Origin: Candidatus Pacearchaeota archaeon
GTDB taxonomy: Archaea > Nanobdellota > Nanobdellia > Pacearchaeales > GW2011-AR1
Reading direction: 5' to 3'
Length of the DNA stretch: 15,648 nucleotides
Assembly (NCBI GenBank): GCA_026395775.1
Contig: JAPLYA010000113.1
Location: 1 to 15,648, forward strand
The position numbers and the translations under genes were made by a program. Positions 11,420 to 15,648 of this stretch are shown piece by piece (position 1 is the stretch's first letter; each line of letters begins with the position of its first letter). Below the pieces are notes generated by a model. The model did no database searches and had not been told where the DNA came from. It was given only the letters and a program-made list of their open reading frames with translations.

Positions 11420-12049
11420 CTATCTCATAAACTGGTTTTCCCAATTTTGCATATAGTTTTCTGGAATGTTTAATCTTGTTGTTGAGCTGTAAGCTTGAAA
11501 CCTCTGTTGTTGTTTTCTTGAATGCCTAAGTCTTAGGTAGAAGCCAAACATTAATCCCAGAGCCAAGCCAGATAAATGAGCAAAATTGCCCACCCCTTGA
11601 GGATAGAAAACTCCCAGAATATCAATTATTGCCCAGACTATTGAGGCAATGAACATAGGCATTGGAATACCATAGACAAAAACAGCCATTAAGGGTTTGA
11701 TAACAGTTAATGTTCCTAGGACCCCAAAGATTGCTCCACTTGCTCCCAGACTTGAATCATAGAAGTTTACTGCTACTATGTTTGCTATTATTCCTGAGAT
11801 AAAGAAAACCAGCAGGAACTTCCCGCTCCCTATTACTTTCTCTAGAATCAGACCAAATAAAATTAGAGCAAACATGTTCAACACTAGATGCTCTAGGCTT
11901 CCATGAAGGAAGATTGCTGTGACAAATCTCCAGATTTCAGGAAAAGACTGCTGATTTAGGACTAGGGCATCTGTAATCCCGGGGAAAATTGATTGTAGAA
12001 TAAAAGCTAGAATGCAGATTATAACTAGATAAATTGAGTAAAATTTCAT
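11420..12049 (-). CDS. Rhomboid-family intramembrane serine protease
   Basis: A 209-aa protein with about six membrane segments. The rhomboid signatures are all present: HGSLEHLVLNM (H49, H54, N58 near the oxyanion site), G102-A-S-G-A with the catalytic Ser at S104, and NFAHLSGLALGLMFG with the catalytic His at H158 in the last core helix. These form the Ser-His dyad that cuts single-pass membrane proteins within the bilayer. The C-terminal ~35 residues are a polar, Arg/Gln-rich cytoplasmic tail. The ATG at 12049 overlaps the stop of a tiny upstream open frame (TCATGA), so translational coupling is possible. Substrate unknown. Confidence 0.92.
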   Translation of the reverse strand: MKFYSIYLVIICILAFILQSIFPGITDALVLNQQSFPEIWRFVTAIFLHGSLEHLVLNMFALILFGLILEKVIGSGKFLLVFFISGIIANIVAVNFYDSSLGASGAIFGVLGTLTVIKPLMAVFVYGIPMPMFIASIVWAIIDILGVFYPQGVGNFAHLSGLALGLMFGFYLRLRHSRKQQQRFQAYSSTTRLNIPENYMQNWENQFMR

Positions 12050-12156
12050 GATTTGCTTGAGATTTCGAGATATTTATACTTTATTGTTGGGAATAGCTCG
12101 CCCTCATAAATTCTGGCTCGGATTTCTAGCAAGATGTTTTCCTCATGCTCAAACAT
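12046..12156 (-). CDS. Possible 36-aa ORF or gene remnant overlapping rhomboid start
   Basis: ATG at 12156 to TGA at 12046-12048 encodes 36 residues (MFEHEENILLEIRARIYEGE continuing LFPTIKYKYLEISSKS). The frame stays open upstream to 12213, giving a further 19 plausible residues (LLSSPIYKKFSNLTIRIGK) with no start codon, so this may be the surviving end of a longer gene with a lost N-terminus. Its stop overlaps the rhomboid ATG by one base (TGA inside TCATGA). Composition is protein-like, but the evidence is only openness and position. Confidence 0.3.
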   Translation of the reverse strand: MFEHEENILLEIRARIYEGELFPTIKYKYLEISSKS

Positions 12157-12213
12157 TTTGCCAATTCTTATTGTTAGGTTGCTGAATTTTTTGTAAATTG
12201 GACTTGAAAGCAG

Positions 12214-12361
12214 TCAATGGTGTTAATTCAACAAATGAACACAACTACCCCCCATATTAAAGATATTTTATTTTACTTCTCAATTATATTTAAATTGTGT
12301 TTCTTTTTACCCCTAGAAAATCATTCGAAATCATTATAAACCTAATAACATAAACTCAAAG
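12214..12361. other. Divergent intergenic region before the XPD/DinG-like gene
   Basis: No gene seen. It contains the TATA box of the helicase and a short direct repeat AAATCATT (about 12318 and 12329) just upstream of or overlapping that box. Nothing else is supported. Confidence 0.4.
12333..12342 (+). promoter_or_regulatory. TATA box for the XPD/DinG-like helicase
   Basis: ATTATAAACC is centred about 25 bp before the ATG at 12362, predicting a leaderless mRNA; no Shine-Dalgarno precedes the start. Confidence 0.55.
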
Positions 12362-14254
12362 ATGTGGAGTTTGATTGAGAATGGAAAAGAGCTGAAACCT
12401 ATTGTTTTTTCTAACAATAAAACACAGGAGGATGTTATTAAAGAAATTGTCAAGGAAATTAAATCTGGAAATAAGCTTATTTTTCTAAAAGGAGTATGTG
12501 GGAGTGGAAAAAGTGCGATTGCCCTGAATATTGCCAAGGAATTAGGAAGAGCTAGTATTGTTGTTCCTATTAAGAATCTGCAAAAACAATACGAGCAAGA
12601 TTATACCCATAAAAAACAGGTTGAAAAAGATGATGGAAAGAAGCTAGTAATCTCTATGATTAAGGGCAGGCAGAATTTTTCATGCCCTTATTTTTCTCAA
12701 GCAGAAAAAATAGAGAAAAATTCAACACTAGATATTTTTGACAAGCCCGAACTAGCAAAAACAAATAGAATCGCTAATTCAAGTGATGCAAGCTTTCTCC
12801 CTTGCAAAGTTGAATTAAAAGAAAAAAATTTAGAGGTTATTCGAGATTATTTAAGCAAGAACAAGAACATTAAGGACAAAAATCTGGAGTTAAAAGAAAT
12901 TAGAAGATTAACAATTGCTTCTGTCTGTCCTTACTGGAGTCCAATTGTGCCTGCTGACATGAATTATAATTTGAAGGATGCCAAAGTTAGATTATACAAG
13001 GGGTTAAGCAATAAGACTTATTCTCTCTATTTAAGAGAAGAAGGTTGCCAGTATTATAATCAGTATCAAGCTTATGTTGATTCTGATGCGATTATATTTA
13101 ATTCTGATAAGTATAAGATTGAAACTCTCTTAAACAGGAAACCTTTAACTGATGTGGAGATTATTGATGAGTGTGATGAATTTCTAGACAGCTTTTCAGA
13201 ATCTGGGGTGATTAATTTGAATAGATTGGGATTTGCTTTATCTGGATTAATTGTTAACAATAAGGATGTTTCTAGGGAATTAAAAGAAATTGCTTTTTTG
13301 ACTTCTATGCTGTCTGGAAATAGAAGCCTGGAAGGAAAAGAAATGATTCCACTAAAGCAAACAGAGGTTTTTGATTTAATTAAAAAATTTGTTGAATCTG
13401 ATTTTATGGATTATGTTGAGTGTGATGAAGACAATTATCTTTATCATGCTGAAGAAGTTGCAAAAACTTTCTATGATTTTGCAGATGAAACTTTTCTTTT
13501 CTTTGAGAAGAGAGAAAAAGATTTTATAATTAAGTTTGTTACAGTTGATTTAAGCAAGAGATTCAAAGAGATGATGGCCAAGAATAAGGCATTTGTTCTC
13601 ATGTCAGGAACATTGCATTCTGAACAGGTGTTAAAAGATGTTTTTGGTTTACAAGATTTTAAGACAATAGAAGCTGAAACCCAGATGCCTGGTAAAATAA
13701 GCTTGAAGAAAACAGGAAAGGAATTGAACTGCAGCTACTCAAGTTCTAGATTTGGTTTGGGTTTCAGAAAGAGATATCTTGAAGCTTTAAACGAGTGTGT
13801 CAAGCTAGCTGAAAAGCCGTTGCTAGTCCATGTCATTTCATTTAATGATCTCCCTTCTGAGTATGAGGTGGGGGAGTTTGGATTAGACTTGATTTCAAAA
13901 GAGAGATTAGCAGAAGAACAGAAAGAATCCGAGCAATCAATCAAAGATTTTAAAGATGGGAAGAAGAATATACTCTACTCGACTCGATGTACAAGAGGTA
14001 TGGATTTTCCAGGAGAAACTTGTAACAGCATTATCCTTACAAAATATCCTTATCCCGACATCTCAAGTGCTTTTTGGAAACTATTGAAAAAAGTTCGTCC
14101 AGAGCATTACAATGAGTTTTATCTTGACAAAGCTAGACGAGAGTTTCTCCAGCGAGTTTATCGAGCCCTGAGACATAAATCAGATCATGTTTTTCTTTTG
14201 TCTCCTGATTCTCGAGTTTTCGAGAATTTTAATTCTGTGTTTGGGAAGAATTAA
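12362..14254 (+). CDS. XPD/DinG-like Fe-S superfamily 2 helicase
   Basis: A 630-aa protein. Walker A is GVCGSGKS (44-51), followed by KGRQNFSCP (101-109), the place where XPD/Rad3 and DinG helicases have their first Fe-S cysteine (KGRxNYLC). Four cysteines, C108, C148, C189 and C229, are spaced across the region expected for the 4Fe-4S domain. The Walker B box reads I-I-D269-E270-C-D272 instead of DEAH. Domain 2 has LMSGTL (413-418), the motif V region TRGMDFPG (544-551), and motif VI REFLQRVYRALR (593-604). The family opens DNA in a 5'-to-3' direction in repair or transcription. The gene stands alone with its own TATA box. The wide Cys spacing and DECD box make it divergent, so it is called XPD/DinG-like rather than either one. 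Confidence 0.87.
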   Translation: MWSLIENGKELKPIVFSNNKTQEDVIKEIVKEIKSGNKLIFLKGVCGSGKSAIALNIAKELGRASIVVPIKNLQKQYEQDYTHKKQVEKDDGKKLVISMIKGRQNFSCPYFSQAEKIEKNSTLDIFDKPELAKTNRIANSSDASFLPCKVELKEKNLEVIRDYLSKNKNIKDKNLELKEIRRLTIASVCPYWSPIVPADMNYNLKDAKVRLYKGLSNKTYSLYLREEGCQYYNQYQAYVDSDAIIFNSDKYKIETLLNRKPLTDVEIIDECDEFLDSFSESGVINLNRLGFALSGLIVNNKDVSRELKEIAFLTSMLSGNRSLEGKEMIPLKQTEVFDLIKKFVESDFMDYVECDEDNYLYHAEEVAKTFYDFADETFLFFEKREKDFIIKFVTVDLSKRFKEMMAKNKAFVLMSGTLHSEQVLKDVFGLQDFKTIEAETQMPGKISLKKTGKELNCSYSSSRFGLGFRKRYLEALNECVKLAEKPLLVHVISFNDLPSEYEVGEFGLDLISKERLAEEQKESEQSIKDFKDGKKNILYSTRCTRGMDFPGETCNSIILTKYPYPDISSAFWKLLKKVRPEHYNEFYLDKARREFLQRVYRALRHKSDHVFLLSPDSRVFENFNSVFGKN

Positions 14255-14263
14255 AATTTTATT

Positions 14264-14326
14264 ATTAAAAGATAAACTATTTCAGTTTATTTGGTAATTG
14301 TGATTGGTTTAGGAATTGAAGTCCAA
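14264..14326 (+). repeat. Dispersed intergenic repeat, copy 5
   Basis: Contains GATAAACTATTTCAGTTTAT, then TTGGTAATTG and ATTGGTTTAGGAATTG, ending GTCCAA. The AAACTATTTCAG core matches copies 1 and 4. It follows the XPD/DinG-like gene directly. Confidence 0.45.
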
Positions 14327-14332
14327 GCTTTG

Positions 14333-14368
14333 AAAACTCTTCACTCATCTACTAAAGAGTTTTTATTT
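14333..14368 (+). terminator. Hairpin with T-run after the XPD/DinG-like gene
   Basis: AAAACTCTT (14333-14341) pairs with AAGAGTTTT (14355-14363), nine perfect pairs, 13-nt loop, followed by TTATTTTA. It lies about 80 bp after the stop codon and may mark the 3' end of the transcript. Confidence 0.4.
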
Positions 14369-14391
14369 TACCTCTGAATCAAGAAATACAG

Positions 14392-14515
14392 AAAGTTTTT
14401 TAAATGCTCTAAATCTATAAAGATCATGAAAGCTAGAATAAATTTATGGGGGTCAGTTCATCTGGCCAAGCAAGTATTTTTTTAGTCGAAGCTCTATTCT
14501 ATCCTTAAGAATTAA
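14392..14515 (+). other. Gene-free stretch with a possible short transcript
   Basis: A TATA-like TTTTTTAAAT (about 14395-14404) is followed 25 bp later by an ATG (14426) that opens only 19 codons, then a hairpin GGTCA/TGGCC and a T-run (14476-14483). Together they could specify a short RNA of roughly 60 nt. No known RNA family is recognised. Confidence 0.3.
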
Positions 14516-14590
14516 TAAGAAACTATCTTTTGACAATTGTTTAATTGGTTCATTTATTTCTAGCAATGGTTTTTTTAATTATAACAACTT
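14516..14590 (+). repeat. Dispersed intergenic repeat, degenerate copy 6
   Basis: Contains TAAGAAACTATCTTTTGACA, ATTGTTTAATTGGTTC and CAATGGTTTTTTAATTATAAC. It shares the AAACTAT and GGTTTTTTAATT blocks with other copies but is weaker. It sits just before the tRNA-His promoter. Confidence 0.35.
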
Positions 14591-14600
14591 TTTTATACTT
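14589..14600 (+). promoter_or_regulatory. TATA box for tRNA-His and hisS
   Basis: TTTTTTATACTT is centred about 27 bp before the first base of tRNA-His at 14622. No other TATA box separates the tRNA from hisS. Confidence 0.55.
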
Positions 14601-14621
14601 AGTTTTACTAAACTTTATAAT

Positions 14622-14694
14622 GGCGGTTGTAGTATAATGGCTAGTATACCCGGCTGTGGCCCAGGAGAAGAGAGTCCGATTCTCTCCTACCGCC
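14622..14694 (+). tRNA. tRNA-His(GUG), intronless
   Basis: The encoded extra G at position -1 (14622) faces C73 (14694), the histidine identity pair. Acceptor GCGGTTG (14623-14629) pairs with CTACCGC (14687-14693) with one T-T mismatch. D-stem GTAT/GTAT with wobble pairs (14632-14635, 14644-14647); anticodon arm CCCGG-CTGTGGC-CCAGG (14649-14665), one C-A mismatch, anticodon GTG; T-arm GAGAG-TCCGATT-CTCTC (14670-14686). The T-loop starts TCCGATT rather than TTCGAAT. The cognate synthetase gene begins 21 bp downstream. Confidence 0.9.
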
Positions 14695-14704
14695 CTATAG
14701 CAAA

Positions 14705-14712
14705 AAAGGTGA
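14705..14712 (+). promoter_or_regulatory. Shine-Dalgarno for hisS
   Basis: AAAGGTGA lies just before the ATG at 14716, in the short gap behind tRNA-His. It fixes the start codon and fits translation from a tRNA-mRNA cotranscript. Confidence 0.65.
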
Positions 14713-14715
14713 AAA

Positions 14716-15648
14716 ATGATAACTGAAACTGTGAAGGGATTTAGTGATTATACATTAGAGGAAGCTGAAAAACGCGAGAGAATTCGAGAAATTCTAGTTA
14801 AGAATTTTAAGCTTTATGGGTTTCAGGCAGAAGAAACACCTATTGTGGAGTACGGGGAATTTGTGAAAGATGGAAATGAGCAAGATGAAGCTGTTTCTGA
14901 TGTTTTCAAATTAAAAGATAAGGGAATGAGGGATTTAGCTTTAAGATATGAGTTAACTTTCCAGCTTAAAAGAACAGCCAACAATAAAAAACTTCCTTAC
15001 AAGAGATATCAAATCGGACAAGTATTTAGAGATGAGCCTGTTTCCAGCAATAGATTCAGACAATTTACTCAGGCAGATATTGATATAATCGGTTCAAGTG
15101 TTAAGGATGAAGCTGAAATTTTAGCTTTAACTTGTAATGTTCTGAAAGAACTAGGCATAAAAGCTGAAATTGAAGTTAATTCAAGAAAATTAATGAATTC
15201 TGTAATTAAAAGTCTAGGCATAGAAAATGTTGAATTTGTTTTAAGAGAAATTGACAAGCTGGATAAGCAGGGAGCAATGCAGATAAAGCTTAATCTTGCT
15301 AAATTCATAGATAAGGAAAGAATAATCAAATTATTTAATATTCTCAACAAGCCATTATCAGCATTCAAGAAGTTTGAAGGTTATCTCGAGCTCAAGCAAT
15401 TAATTGATTCATGTGAAAATTATAAAGTTAAAGTCAAGTTTAATCCAACCACAATTAGAGGTTTAAGCTACTATAACGGAAATGTCTGGGAAGTTAAAAC
15501 TCAAGAAATGAAAGAAAAAATAAATGGGGGAGGAAGTTATTTAATTAATAATATTCCTTCAACAGGAATAAGTTTTGGTATAGATAGACTAGCTCAGCTA
15601 GCAAAATTAAAAGAAGATAAAAAGAAAGTTCTAGTGTTAAGTATAAAC
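14716..15648 (+). CDS. hisS: Histidyl-tRNA synthetase, 5' part (runs off window)
   Basis: The first 311 codons are present with no stop; family members are usually about 410-430 residues, so most of the catalytic domain is here and the anticodon-binding domain is missing. The class II features are clear: VKGFSDYTLEEAEKRE and LYGFQAEETPIVE at the start, LALRYELT (74-81), motif 2 FRDE (104-107) with RFRQFTQADIDIIG (113-126), the histidine-specific motif RGLSYYNGNVWEV (248-260), GGGSYLINN (271-279), and motif 3 TGISFGIDRLAQL (283-295). The essential Arg residues of motif 2 (R105) and the histidine A motif (R248) are kept. Deviations are RYDLT to RYELT, RGLDYY to RGLSYY, and GGRYD to GGSYL. It attaches histidine to tRNA-His, which is encoded immediately upstream and probably cotranscribed. 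Confidence 0.95.
   Translation, partial: MITETVKGFSDYTLEEAEKRERIREILVKNFKLYGFQAEETPIVEYGEFVKDGNEQDEAVSDVFKLKDKGMRDLALRYELTFQLKRTANNKKLPYKRYQIGQVFRDEPVSSNRFRQFTQADIDIIGSSVKDEAEILALTCNVLKELGIKAEIEVNSRKLMNSVIKSLGIENVEFVLREIDKLDKQGAMQIKLNLAKFIDKERIIKLFNILNKPLSAFKKFEGYLELKQLIDSCENYKVKVKFNPTTIRGLSYYNGNVWEVKTQEMKEKINGGGSYLINNIPSTGISFGIDRLAQLAKLKEDKKKVLVLSIN

Noticed and set aside
14426..14485. 19-codon open frame after a TATA-like box
   Set aside because: Too short to support as a gene; listed only as part of a possible short transcript.
1..15648. CRISPR arrays, rRNA, SRP RNA or RNase P RNA
   Set aside because: No regularly spaced repeats with unique spacers and none of the conserved motifs of these RNAs were found on either strand by eye.

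Overview
The window is about two-thirds A+T and reads as a small-genome archaeon, most likely a DPANN lineage (Woesearchaeota/Pacearchaeota/Nanoarchaeota-like). The evidence is archaeal TATA boxes about 25 bp upstream of leaderless start codons, two tRNA genes interrupted by introns with bulge-helix-bulge-type junctions, an archaeal YchF/OBG-type GTPase, an Ap4A-type Nudix enzyme, and a divergent archaeal histidyl-tRNA synthetase. The lineage is an inference; no rRNA or marker phylogeny is available here.

Layout. 1-110: the last 36 codons of an integrase-core transposase entering from the left, with two strong hairpins inside the coding sequence. 334-3039: a Nudix hydrolase, convergent (overlapping stop codons) with an unrecognised 233-aa gene, then a YchF-like GTPase and a small winged-helix protein whose TATA box sits in an 18-bp perfect palindrome. 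3261-5072: a GT-C-like polytopic glycosyltransferase and a small Cys-rich protein with a SWIM-like CxCx8CxH pattern. 5111-5598: intron-containing tRNA-Ile(UAU) followed by a DUF4870-type membrane protein. 5793-6328: a ribbon-helix-helix/RelE-type toxin-antitoxin pair. 6361-6462: tRNA-Glu(UUC) with a 29-nt intron in the D-loop. 6475-8582 (minus): a DrrAB-like ABC exporter operon with an RBBP9/YdeN-like hydrolase gene between ATPase and permease. 8827-9264: an orphan 145-aa gene. 9333-11053: a DEAD-box RNA helicase flanked on both sides by related structured elements (A, in its leader; B, just downstream). 11082-12213 (minus): a 52-aa basic small ORF, a rhomboid protease and a possible tiny upstream ORF. 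12362-14254: an XPD/DinG-like helicase with four candidate Fe-S cysteines. 14622-15648: tRNA-His immediately upstream of hisS, which runs off the window.

How it fits together. Most genes have their own TATA box and start leaderless. The genes behind a tRNA (DUF4870 gene, hisS) or at an operon overlap (ABC permease) instead carry Shine-Dalgarno sequences, as expected for internal cistrons. tRNA-His with HisRS is a compact functional pair. The most unusual points are the twin structured elements around the DEAD-box gene, the D-loop intron in tRNA-Glu, the UAU isoleucine tRNA, and a dispersed ~70-80 bp intergenic repeat found in about six degenerate copies.
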